Shown here one piece after another: positions 13,003 to 20,990 of a stretch of DNA of 40,111 bases. Below the pieces are notes generated by a model, which worked only from the letters and a program-made list of their open reading frames with translations, did no database searches and had not been told where the DNA came from. The first letter of the stretch is position 1. Each line of letters starts with the position of its first letter. Location: positions 1-40,111 of the IMG/VR virus record IMGVR_UViG_3300030116_003778, one strand, 5' to 3'. The translations under genes and the position numbers were made by a program. The DNA comes from a virus.

Positions 13003-13323
13003 ATGAAAAAGACTAAGACTAAAAAAGAAATGTTAGCAAAATCCTGGGGAGAATGGATACGTAACCACCCCCAGACCCCTGTATTGCTGCAAAAGATTTT
13101 TGACACCGCTATGACAGATGGAGATGAGAACCAGTTCAAAGCCATTAATATGTTAATTGATCGTATTGCCCCACACTTAAAAGCTGTGGAAATGGATGTT
13201 AAGGGAGAAATCTCGCAAGGCGTTATAGTTTTACCTGAAAAAAAGAAACGTACCCCTGTGCAGCCTAGTAAACTAGACAAGGCTACTGAGGAGGTAATAA
13301 AAGATATAAGTGCGGAGGCATAA
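13003..13323 (+). CDS. Putative small terminase subunit
   Basis: A 106-residue protein: basic N-terminus (MKKTKTKKE), a helical middle with D-G-D-E-N-Q-F-K-A-I-N-M-L-I-D-R-I-A-P-H-L-K, and a V-I-V-L-P-E-K-K-K strand end. This D-G-D-x-x-x-x-K-x-x-x-D-R-x-x-P pattern occurs in short TerS proteins of podovirus-like phages, where the protein recognises the packaging site. Its place three genes before TerL supports the call. Confidence 0.6.
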   Translation: MKKTKTKKEMLAKSWGEWIRNHPQTPVLLQKIFDTAMTDGDENQFKAINMLIDRIAPHLKAVEMDVKGEISQGVIVLPEKKKRTPVQPSKLDKATEEVIKDISAEA

Positions 13324-13479
13324 ATGAGTCTATATGAAAACATCAATAAACGTAAAAAGGCAGGTACTAGCCGCTCAAAAGCCAATACTACCATTGACCC
13401 CGATACCTATGCTAAGATGAAAGCTAAAAAAGGTGGGTTTGCCCCTAAGAAAAAGAAGAAGAAAGCTAAGATGGTATAA
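13324..13479 (+). CDS. Small conserved basic phage protein (51 aa)
   Basis: A 51-residue Lys-rich protein (MSLYENINKRKKAGTSRSKA at the start, KKGGF then a Lys run). The N-terminal pattern is a recurring one in phage genomes, usually beside the terminase. It starts one base after the TerS stop (TAAATG) and ends in a TAATG overlap with the next gene. Function unknown; binding to DNA or the procapsid is possible given the charge. Confidence 0.7.
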   Translation: MSLYENINKRKKAGTSRSKANTTIDPDTYAKMKAKKGGFAPKKKKKKAKMV

Positions 13480-13751
13480 TGGCATCACCTGCATGGACAA
13501 GAAAAGAAGGTCAAAGTAAATCAGGAGGCTTAAACGCCCGAGGTAGAGCATCTTACAAACGAGCTACAGGTGGTACGCTTAAACCTCCTGTGACCGAGTC
13601 TAAGCCTAAAGGTGAACGAAAGACACGCCGCAAGAAGTTTTGTGCAAGAATGTGTGGTATGAAAAAAAGGAGAACAGGTAGAGCTACTGCAAAAGACCCT
13701 AATTCACGCATTAACAAGGCATTGCGTAAATGGAAGTGTCGCTGCGTTTAA
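13479..13751 (+). CDS. DUF6321-like basic protein (90 aa)
   Basis: A 90-residue basic protein. MASPAWTRKEGQSKSGGLNA followed by a G-R-A-S-Y-K and L-K-P-P-V segment matches the small DUF6321 family seen in many phages near the terminase. The C-terminal half is Arg/Lys-rich with Cys55, Cys59 and a final C-R-C, which could bind metal or nucleic acid. It is followed directly by the large terminase gene (stop TAA, ATG). Confidence 0.7.
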   Translation: MASPAWTRKEGQSKSGGLNARGRASYKRATGGTLKPPVTESKPKGERKTRRKKFCARMCGMKKRRTGRATAKDPNSRINKALRKWKCRCV

Positions 13752-15131
13752 ATGTCACAAAAGATTTTATGGAAACCACACGAAGGTCAGCAGACTAAAG
13801 CATTACAACAGACTGCATTTGAGTGTTGCTATGGTGGCAGCAGGGGAGGTGGAAAATCGGCTGCAGGTCTAGCTTGGATGATAGAACCTGACTACTTGAA
13901 CAACCCCCTATATCGTGGTCTAGTAATTCGTAGAAATTACGATGATTTACGTGACTGGATTGACAGGGCAACTCTTTTTTATCGTTCACTTGGTGTAAAG
14001 GTCAGAGGGAATCCTGCTGAGTTTACATTTCCTAGTGGTGCAAAGATCAGGACTGGTCACTTAGCTGATAGTGACGCAACATATAAATACTTAGGTCACG
14101 AATATCATAAGATATTGATAGAAGAGCTGACCATTATCCCTGAAGAAGAAAACTATTTACGATTAATATCTACCTGTCGTTCTACAGTAAAAGGATTAGA
14201 GCCGCAAGTATTTGCAACTACTAATCCAGGAGGTGTAGGGCATATGTGGGTAAAGCAGCGTTTTGTAGATGTTGCAAGAGAAAAAGAGTTTGTAGACCCT
14301 GTTACTGGCAGAACTAGAATATTTATACCTGCAACTGTCTACGATAACCCCACCCTTATGAAAAACGACCCTATGTATGTAAAAACCCTCGAAGGTTTAC
14401 CTGAAGATTTAAGAAGAGCTTGGTTAGATGGCGATTGGGATGTATTCTCAGGACAATACTTTAATAAGTGGAGATATGAGAAGCACGTTATTAAACCCTT
14501 TAAAATACCTGATGAATGGCATCGTTATCGCTGTATTGATTATGGCTATTCAGCTCCTTTTGTGTGCCTATGGATTTGTGTTGATTATGACGGTAATGCT
14601 TACGTTTACAGAGAACATTATGAAAAAGGTCAGCCGCTATCACACCACATAGCTAAGATAAACGAATTAAGCGGCGATGAGAAATATATGAACACTCTTG
14701 CCGACCCCTCTATGTGGATCAAGAATCCTCAAAATACTAACAATTGGTCTAGACCTATGCCCTCACATATGTCAATAGCAGATATAATGCTGCAAGAAGG
14801 CATACCAGTAAATAGGGCTAATAACGACAGATTGAGCGGTGCTAACCTGGTAAGGGAGTATTTAGAGTGGAATGATTCGGATAAACCTGAACCTAGACTT
14901 AAATTTTTTAGCAATTGTGAAGACACCATAAGGTCAATACCTATGCTTGTTCATTCACAGAAAAGACCTGAAGATGTAGATACAACCCAGGATGACCACT
15001 GTTTTGACGCACTAAAATATGGTCTGCAATACATTGGCTCTCCATCCAAAGATAAACAAAAACCTGCTTTGCAGCGTGAACTAGAAAGGTTGTTAGCATT
15101 AGACAGTCAGTACATGGGGATAAGAAATTGA
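13752..15131 (+). CDS. terL: Terminase large subunit (ATPase and nuclease)
   Basis: A 459-residue packaging motor. The ATPase has Walker A G-G-S-R-G-G-G-K-S (28-36) and Walker B I-L-I-E-E (Glu124/Glu125), with the coupling region at T-T-N-P-G-G. The RNase H-like nuclease has Asp263 in R-C-I-D-Y-G, Asp318 in L-A-D-P-S, and a C-terminal acidic motif D-D-H-C-F-D (414-419). Length fits short Terminase_6-type TerL proteins. It would cut concatemers and pump DNA through the portal made two genes later. A TTG-started small gene overlaps its end. Confidence 0.95.
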   Translation: MSQKILWKPHEGQQTKALQQTAFECCYGGSRGGGKSAAGLAWMIEPDYLNNPLYRGLVIRRNYDDLRDWIDRATLFYRSLGVKVRGNPAEFTFPSGAKIRTGHLADSDATYKYLGHEYHKILIEELTIIPEEENYLRLISTCRSTVKGLEPQVFATTNPGGVGHMWVKQRFVDVAREKEFVDPVTGRTRIFIPATVYDNPTLMKNDPMYVKTLEGLPEDLRRAWLDGDWDVFSGQYFNKWRYEKHVIKPFKIPDEWHRYRCIDYGYSAPFVCLWICVDYDGNAYVYREHYEKGQPLSHHIAKINELSGDEKYMNTLADPSMWIKNPQNTNNWSRPMPSHMSIADIMLQEGIPVNRANNDRLSGANLVREYLEWNDSDKPEPRLKFFSNCEDTIRSIPMLVHSQKRPEDVDTTQDDHCFDALKYGLQYIGSPSKDKQKPALQRELERLLALDSQYMGIRN

Positions 15132-15310
15132 TAAAGATTATACTTTTCGATGAATACGGAGAGTATGAAATAAATTTACCAACAGATGATGCGTCAGAAG
15201 TAGAGCTAGATGACGTTTCTATGTTAGACTATGAAAAGGCTATCTGCATGATAGCAACAAGATTTTTAGATATACAAAGCGTAAACCAAACATTAGGCAC
15301 ATTATGTTAG
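15128..15310 (+). CDS. Small acidic protein between terminase and portal (60 aa)
   Basis: A 60-residue acidic protein starting at TTG (15128), overlapping the terminase TGA, with GGGG upstream; it ends inside the start of the portal gene (15304). Two strands (IKIILF, EYEINLP) and a helix (YEKAICMIATRFLDI) suggest a small alpha/beta fold. No family is recognised; it may be a packaging accessory. Confidence 0.55.
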   Translation: MIKIILFDEYGEYEINLPTDDASEVELDDVSMLDYEKAICMIATRFLDIQSVNQTLGTLC

Positions 15311-17052
15311 ACTACAAACCTACACCACAAGAAAAAGAAATTATAAATCGTACAAATAATATGTTTCAGATGGCTAGAAAAGCTCGTTCAGAGGTTACTA
15401 AGCTATGGAGAGAAGCAGAATCTTTGTACCAGGGTAAACATTGGGAGGGTATGAATATGCCTTCCTATCAAAATCAAATCACAGTTGACCTAATTGCATC
15501 TGCAATTGACACTATGATCCCTATTTTAACATCAAGACCCCCTAAAATTGACATAATTAGCGTCAGTGGTGACGATAAAGGTATGAATGTAGCTGAAACA
15601 TTGCAGTCTTTTATGGATGAATTATGGCAAATCAGAGATATGCAAAACCTTATACCTGAGTTTTTGCTTGATTATTTGGTTTATGGTACTGGAATATTGA
15701 AGACACAATGGAATAATGCTGATGAAATGCCTGATTGCGATATTGTTGACCCCTTTAATTTTTATGTAAACCCTTCTGCTACTAAGTTAGAGAACGCAGA
15801 ATGGGTGTGTTTAGCATCTGCTATGCCTATTTATGAGATAAGAGACAGGTTTGAGAACGGTAAGTACGTAAAAGCTATGTCTGATCTAGAAAAATACTCA
15901 TCTACAAAAATGGGTATATCAAACTTCCAGGATAATAAGATACAGGTTACAGATACAAAAGGCGAAGAAACCAACTATTATGATAGCTATGGTAAAGCAA
16001 TGGAGGACTTAGAACCTAAGTCTTTAGTTATTGAGTGTTATATGCGTGACCCATCTAAAGAATACGTAATGGAAGAAGGTAAAGAGGTAGAGAAAAGAAA
16101 ATATCCTAATGGTGTTAGACAGGTAATTATTAGTAACGGAGTAATGCTTTATGACGGACAAACAAAATACCCATTCTACAATAAAGAGAATCACTGTCCG
16201 CACCCTTTTCCTTTTGTTACGATTAAAAATACTGGTTCGCCTCACTCGTTTTGGGGTAAGCCCGAGCCAAAAAGGCTCAAATCGCTCAACTTAGCAATGG
16301 ATAGAATAAGCAGCCAAATATCTGACAATATCTCATTGACCAGTAATCCTATGTTTATTGTTGACGAAACCACTGGTGTAGATAGTCAAATATCTAACAA
16401 ACCTGGTCAAATTATAAGAAAGAAGGGAGCAGGTCAGGTACAGATGGTGCAGCCTCCTAGTATGCCAAACTATGTATTTAATTTTTATTCGTTATTGAAT
16501 GATGTGTTTGAAACAGTGTCAGGTGTAAACAAGGCAACACAAGGAAAAGAAGCATCAAATGTAACAAGCGGCGTACAAGCTCAAATATACCGCCAGGCAA
16601 GTACAACTAAGATTGACTTTAAATCTCGCACTCTAGACCAAGCTATCAGCGTTCTAGGGGCTATGTGGGTTGCTATGTTTAAAAACTTAGGTAGTTCTGT
16701 AGTACGTGTAAACTTTGTAGGAGTAGATGGACTTCCTGAAGCAAGGGATATGATAGGTGTTATGTTTAGAGATGTAGATTTGTTAGTCAGGTCTAGAGCA
16801 GGTTCAATGCTGCCTGAAAACAGAATGTTTATAGAAAACAAGATATTACAACTTGCCCAACTAGGTATTGTAACCGACCCTGAATATATTGTAGAAAATA
16901 TGGAAATGCCTTCAAAAGAAAGATTATTAGCTAAGATTCGTGAACAGAAAGAACAGCAGCAGCAACCTATGCAGCCTGACGATCTAGGTGGCAATGAAGA
17001 TGAGATATATGAAACACTAAGAAATAACCCTGAATTAGCTAATCAAGTATAA
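15304..17052 (+). CDS. Portal protein (head-to-tail connector)
   Basis: A 582-residue portal. It has the typical mixed alpha/beta start (S-E-V-T-K-L-W-R-E-A-E-S-L-Y-Q-G), the stretch around P-H-S-F-W-G-K-P-E-P-K-R-L and M-D-R-I-S-S-Q-I-S-D-N (wing/stem), the Q-Q-x-Q-Q crown-like end, and an acidic tail. Length and place between TerL and scaffold/capsid genes are those of podovirus portals. Twelve subunits would form the ring through which DNA is packaged and released. Confidence 0.9.
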   Translation: MLDYKPTPQEKEIINRTNNMFQMARKARSEVTKLWREAESLYQGKHWEGMNMPSYQNQITVDLIASAIDTMIPILTSRPPKIDIISVSGDDKGMNVAETLQSFMDELWQIRDMQNLIPEFLLDYLVYGTGILKTQWNNADEMPDCDIVDPFNFYVNPSATKLENAEWVCLASAMPIYEIRDRFENGKYVKAMSDLEKYSSTKMGISNFQDNKIQVTDTKGEETNYYDSYGKAMEDLEPKSLVIECYMRDPSKEYVMEEGKEVEKRKYPNGVRQVIISNGVMLYDGQTKYPFYNKENHCPHPFPFVTIKNTGSPHSFWGKPEPKRLKSLNLAMDRISSQISDNISLTSNPMFIVDETTGVDSQISNKPGQIIRKKGAGQVQMVQPPSMPNYVFNFYSLLNDVFETVSGVNKATQGKEASNVTSGVQAQIYRQASTTKIDFKSRTLDQAISVLGAMWVAMFKNLGSSVVRVNFVGVDGLPEARDMIGVMFRDVDLLVRSRAGSMLPENRMFIENKILQLAQLGIVTDPEYIVENMEMPSKERLLAKIREQKEQQQQPMQPDDLGGNEDEIYETLRNNPELANQV

Positions 17053-17133
17053 AAAACACTTTTACTATGTTAGATATGTAGATGGAACAAGATTTTATAG
17101 TACAGTTTTCGCACATTAAGGAGTTTTATCACT

Positions 17134-18042
17134 ATGAGTGAAAGCATATTTGGAGGTACTTACGGACAAGAAGTAACAAGCGAAGTCGCTGCCTCGTTAA
17201 TAACACCAACAGATAACGAGCAACAGCAGACCGAGCCTGTAAGTACAACCGACAGTGAGGATGCGACTGTAGAACCTGTAGAGACTCAGGAAACTGAGCA
17301 ACCTGAAAGTTCAAATGAAACAGCACCTACAGAAGACAGTGAACCTGAAATCGTAGAGTTTAACGAGATTGAGATTGACGGAGTCACTTATACAACTGAG
17401 CAGCTACAATCTGCCTTACAAGACTCGAACAATAGAAGCGAGTGGCAGAAAAGTAACACGCAGAAAGCACAAGAAATTGCTGAGCGTGAAAAGCTCCTAA
17501 AAGCTGAGTTCGACCGCATAAATGGTGTTATGAAGGACGAAGAAGTTGTAGAATCTTTAAAAGACATATTAGGCGATGATCATGCGTTTTTTAAAGAGTC
17601 ACCTGTAAAGTTTTCTGAAAATGTAGAATCACAGCCTGAAGTAGCTCCCACCACACCACAGAGTGACGATAGGGTGGCTACGCTCGAAGCTCAGGTACAG
17701 GAAATGCAATTGAAAGAAGAAGTTACTTCTGAAATCAATAATCTTGTACAAGCACACCCAGAGCTAAAAGAGGATGGGAACGCAATAGCCGAGGTGTTGG
17801 ATATTGCCTCAGATAGGAACATAAGTGACCTAGAAGATGCCTACCTCATTGCACAAGCACGAGCAACTGAAGAATCTGCTATTATGAAAGCAATGAAAAA
17901 ACTGAAAGAAGCTGACGAGTTAAAGTCAATTCCTGAAGTGGATACAAATAAAAAGGGCGATCATAGTCCAAAGGTTGAGAAATCACCTGATTTTGACCAT
18001 GCTAGGAATATTGGATTAAGCGAGTATCAGCTATTTAAATAA
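17134..18042 (+). CDS. Scaffolding protein
   Basis: A 302-residue, strongly acidic, low-complexity protein (Glu/Thr/Ser/Gln-rich N-terminus), with helical charged middle parts and a basic C-terminal patch (KKGDHSPKVEK), as in scaffolds that assemble capsid protein into procapsids. AAGGAG lies upstream of the ATG. It sits directly between the portal and the major capsid protein, the usual place. Sequence families of scaffolds diverge quickly, so the call rests on composition and position. Confidence 0.85.
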   Translation: MSESIFGGTYGQEVTSEVAASLITPTDNEQQQTEPVSTTDSEDATVEPVETQETEQPESSNETAPTEDSEPEIVEFNEIEIDGVTYTTEQLQSALQDSNNRSEWQKSNTQKAQEIAEREKLLKAEFDRINGVMKDEEVVESLKDILGDDHAFFKESPVKFSENVESQPEVAPTTPQSDDRVATLEAQVQEMQLKEEVTSEINNLVQAHPELKEDGNAIAEVLDIASDRNISDLEDAYLIAQARATEESAIMKAMKKLKEADELKSIPEVDTNKKGDHSPKVEKSPDFDHARNIGLSEYQLFK

Positions 18043-18064
18043 TTAAAATTAAGGAAAAGTCAAA

Positions 18065-19045
18065 ATGTCATTAAATTATGATAACTTGTCTGCCTTGACA
18101 AAGAATCAATATATCCCTTTGTTGGTAGACAACATTTTTAAAAGCAATGTCTTGACTGACCGCCTTTTGAGAAAAAGTAAAGCAGGTGCTTCAGGAATGA
18201 AAGTTCTACAGCCTGTTGAGTACGCAAAAAATACATCACATGGATTTTATAGTTCTTATGATGTCCTTAATACTGCACCTGAAGAAATTATCTCAGATGC
18301 AGAATTTGAATGGAAGCAAATGTACGCTACTATTTCTATTTCAGGTAGGGAAGAAGCATTGAACGATGGAGCTGAAAGAGTAATTGATTTACTAGAAGCT
18401 AAAGTTAAGAACGCAGAAAAGTCTATGATGTCTTTATTTGGAGATACTATGTATGGTACATCTAATGGAAGTGGTAGCACTTTTGTTGGATTGCAGCATA
18501 TAATCTCAACAGGTCGTAGCTTGGGCGGTATTGACACTTCAGGTAGTAATTACACATGGTGGGATGCAGGTTACGTTTCTGCTTTATCAAGTGGTAATTC
18601 TTACGCAAATATCACTGATAGCACACACGCTAACTTCATTCAAGATCAACTTAGAAAAGCTGTAACCGCATTGACCATAGGAAATCAAAGACCGACTGTC
18701 ATCATAACCACTCCAATTGTACTCGATGCACTAGAAGAGTCAATGGTTGCACAAAAGAGATTCCAAGCTGCAGCAGGTTCTACTGCTGATGCAGGTTTTA
18801 GGCAATTAACATTCAGAGATATTCCAGTAATATCTGATGACCATTGCCCTGCAGGTATGATGTTCTTCTTAAATGAGAACTACATCCAGTTTAGGCATCA
18901 CAGAAAGAGAAACTTTACATTCGAGCCATTCCAAAAGCCGATTAATCAAGACGCTCGTGTTGCAAAGATTCTATGGTTAGGAGCATTAACCTGTTCTGCT
19001 CCTCGCTACTTTGGTAAGATAACAGGTCTTCCAACCTCATATTAA
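18065..19045 (+). CDS. Major capsid protein (HK97-fold)
   Basis: A 326-residue capsid protein, preceded by AAGGAAA. It starts with an N-terminal arm and long helix (Y-I-P-L-L-V-D-N-I-F-K-S-N-V-L-T-D-R-L-L), has the E-loop-like S-G-M-K-V-L-Q-P-V-E-Y region, a spine helix (LLEAKVKNAEKSMMSLFGDT), a G-L-Q-H-I-I segment, and a C-terminal A-domain (PTVIITTP). This is the HK97-type arrangement. It follows the scaffold and is highly expressed in such phages. Confidence 0.9.
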   Translation: MSLNYDNLSALTKNQYIPLLVDNIFKSNVLTDRLLRKSKAGASGMKVLQPVEYAKNTSHGFYSSYDVLNTAPEEIISDAEFEWKQMYATISISGREEALNDGAERVIDLLEAKVKNAEKSMMSLFGDTMYGTSNGSGSTFVGLQHIISTGRSLGGIDTSGSNYTWWDAGYVSALSSGNSYANITDSTHANFIQDQLRKAVTALTIGNQRPTVIITTPIVLDALEESMVAQKRFQAAAGSTADAGFRQLTFRDIPVISDDHCPAGMMFFLNENYIQFRHHRKRNFTFEPFQKPINQDARVAKILWLGALTCSAPRYFGKITGLPTSY

Positions 19046-19057
19046 TAGGAGTATACA

Positions 19058-19300
19058 ATGGCAACAGCACAAGTAGACGCAGATAAAAAAACCGTTGGGA
19101 TGCTGACTGAGAAAGATGCAGGTAGCTTCGTCTACACTGCTATCGGTGGAATTAGATTCTACACAGGTCAAGGCGCTCCTAGTCACGCAAGTGTAAAAGG
19201 TTCGCTATACATGGACACTACTGCTGCAGAAATGTACATATGTGTCACAGCAAACACTGCAAACACTTCGTCGTGGAAGAAGATCACTAGAGCATCTTAA
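19058..19300 (+). CDS. Small head-decoration or head-fibre-like protein (80 aa)
   Basis: An 80-residue protein with AATAGGAG upstream, directly after the capsid gene. The segment A-P-S-H-A-S-V-K-G-S-L-Y-M-D and A-E-M-Y-I-C-V-T-A ... S-S-W-K-K-I is a short beta motif also found in phage fibre and surface proteins. With one gene between capsid and neck genes it is likely a capsid decoration protein or head fibre base, but this is inferred. Confidence 0.6.
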   Translation: MATAQVDADKKTVGMLTEKDAGSFVYTAIGGIRFYTGQGAPSHASVKGSLYMDTTAAEMYICVTANTANTSSWKKITRAS

Positions 19301-19312
19301 TAAACCGTAATT

Positions 19313-19335
19313 GTGGGGTGTGTTAAACACCCCAC
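19313..19335 (+). terminator. Hairpin after the capsid genes
   Basis: GTGGGGTGT and ACACCCCAC pair perfectly (9 bp) around a five-base GTTAA loop, between the decoration gene and the first neck gene. The following sequence is only mildly T-rich, so it may be a partial terminator that lets capsid mRNA exceed tail mRNA, or a 3' stabiliser. Confidence 0.7.
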
Positions 19336-19356
19336 TTTACATTAATAGGAAAAAAA

Positions 19357-20055
19357 ATGACTGGAACAGAGTTAATAGATATGTTAGGATTGCGGCTAGA
19401 AGACCCTTCTGAAGCAAACTTTACCAGTGCTACAAAAATAAAAGCATTGAATATCGCACAACGTACCGTTGTAAACTTAATAGATAATGCGTATTTAACC
19501 GAATTGCAAGAGATAGATGCAGCTACATTTGCTAACACTGTGTATAACGACACTACTGGCAATGGATTGGACGCAGATGGTAAAGCGACTTTTTCTAATT
19601 TAGGCATTGACCCAATCAGAGGTGGCGTTATTGCTATCAATGTATACGACATTAATAGTAGCAACGAAAGTGTTGATTTAGGTTTTGCTAACATGATAGA
19701 GCCACAAGATGCTAAAAGATTAGAAAATTCTTATTTAGCAGGTTCAGATTCAAATCCTGTAGCGTATATTTTCAATGAAGCAATATATGTTAAGCCTGTT
19801 AAGCCTTCAGGCGGCATTGACGTTTGGTATTTAAAAAACCCGACAGATATTGCAGCTAATAATACAGAGTGTGAATTGAACGTAGCATTGCATGAGGTTG
19901 TATTGGATTTTGCTGAATCACAGCTATGGAAAATGGATAACAAGCCTGAAAGAGCAGGTGTTGCATACACTAACGCAATTAATCAAATTAAGGCTCTAAA
20001 CGACAGGTATGTTGTAGAGAAGCCTAAAGGAATTGGTACGCAGGGTAGGGCATAA
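19357..20055 (+). CDS. Head-to-tail adaptor protein
   Basis: A 232-residue protein with the N-terminal helix set (T-G-T-E-L-I-D-M-L-G-L-R-L-E-D), a beta-rich middle with a V-W-Y-L-K-N-P strand, and a C-terminal helical part (L-H-E-V-V-L-D-F-A-E-S-Q-L-W). This is the usual fold of short-tail phage adaptor proteins that dock under the portal. It ends in a TAATG overlap with the next neck gene. Confidence 0.7.
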   Translation: MTGTELIDMLGLRLEDPSEANFTSATKIKALNIAQRTVVNLIDNAYLTELQEIDAATFANTVYNDTTGNGLDADGKATFSNLGIDPIRGGVIAINVYDINSSNESVDLGFANMIEPQDAKRLENSYLAGSDSNPVAYIFNEAIYVKPVKPSGGIDVWYLKNPTDIAANNTECELNVALHEVVLDFAESQLWKMDNKPERAGVAYTNAINQIKALNDRYVVEKPKGIGTQGRA

Positions 20056-20990
20056 TGCTTTGGTCACAGATCGTAGACCGAGCGTCAATACCTTTTGAGC
20101 CTAGCGATGAAATAAAACAAAAGGCTAAGAAGTACGGAGAAGAAGCACAGCAAGACTTTGCTTTTCATACTAAGTCATATGAACGCACTAGGGGTGTTTT
20201 CATTGACAAAGATGATAGAGAAGTAGAGCTTCCTAGCGACTTTATAGAATTAGCATCTTATGTAGAGTTTCGCAATAGAGTTCTTGATATTTATCCTGAA
20301 CATCAAAAATTTCCGCAAAGAGATTCTAATGGTGTGTACAGGACTGGCACTCCAATTCATTATCAAATAAAAGGCAACAATCTTTGTCTTTACCCCTCTC
20401 CACACCAATCAGGTATGCTGCTTTTTAATTATGTAGCAACCATTAATAACTTAGAAGATAGTGCAACCGCATATAAAAAACTAAAATACACTAATCTTAA
20501 ATCAGGATATTGGCGAATAGGTAAGAAAATCCAGGGTGTTACTTCAGGTGCTACCGCAATAATATCTGAAGACATAAACGACAACACTACAGGTACGTTG
20601 ATTATTACTGATATTGTAGAAAGCAATAGCGGCTCTTTTCAAGCAGGAGAACAAATAGTTCAGATTGACGAAGAGCAAGTAATGGAATTGCAGCAGCAAA
20701 ATACATTCAATGATCTATTGACTAACTGGGATACAATCGGATTAGGAGCTAGAGCTACTACATCAGGGCTGTGCTATAGCTTTGGTGCAGCAGGAGATAA
20801 ACCTGCAATGCTAGAGGCATATCATCCTATGATTATTGACTACATAAAAGCAATGTTATACGAAGATTTAGGCAGGTATGACATATCAGATAGACATATG
20901 TCCAGGTATATGAATAACAGACAAATTGTTAAGGGTCAGTACGCAAATCGTGAACGCTATGGCTCATTGCAAATACAAAATGCACTATGA
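20055..20990 (+). CDS. Neck/tail adaptor protein with inserted beta domain
   Basis: A 311-residue protein. The N- and C-terminal parts (Q-K-A-K-K-Y-G-E-E-A-Q-Q-D-F; then M-L-Y-E-D-L-G-R-Y-D-I-S-D-R-H) look like a tail-adaptor helical domain with beta strands such as L-P-S-D-F-I-E-L-A-S and Y-Q-I-K-G-N-N-L-C-L-Y-P-S. Between about residues 150 and 205 lies a Gly/Thr-rich beta insert (I-Q-G-V-T-S-G-A-T-A-I-I, then F-Q-A-G-E-Q-I), similar in style to beta modules of tail proteins. The next gene starts before its end (ATGA). Confidence 0.65.
   Translation: MLWSQIVDRASIPFEPSDEIKQKAKKYGEEAQQDFAFHTKSYERTRGVFIDKDDREVELPSDFIELASYVEFRNRVLDIYPEHQKFPQRDSNGVYRTGTPIHYQIKGNNLCLYPSPHQSGMLLFNYVATINNLEDSATAYKKLKYTNLKSGYWRIGKKIQGVTSGATAIISEDINDNTTGTLIITDIVESNSGSFQAGEQIVQIDEEQVMELQQQNTFNDLLTNWDTIGLGARATTSGLCYSFGAAGDKPAMLEAYHPMIIDYIKAMLYEDLGRYDISDRHMSRYMNNRQIVKGQYANRERYGSLQIQNAL

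Noticed and set aside
12726-13394. 222-codon open frame on the minus strand
   Set aside because: It covers the small terminase gene and the non-coding region in antisense, lacks a ribosome-binding site and has a composition typical of antisense frames.
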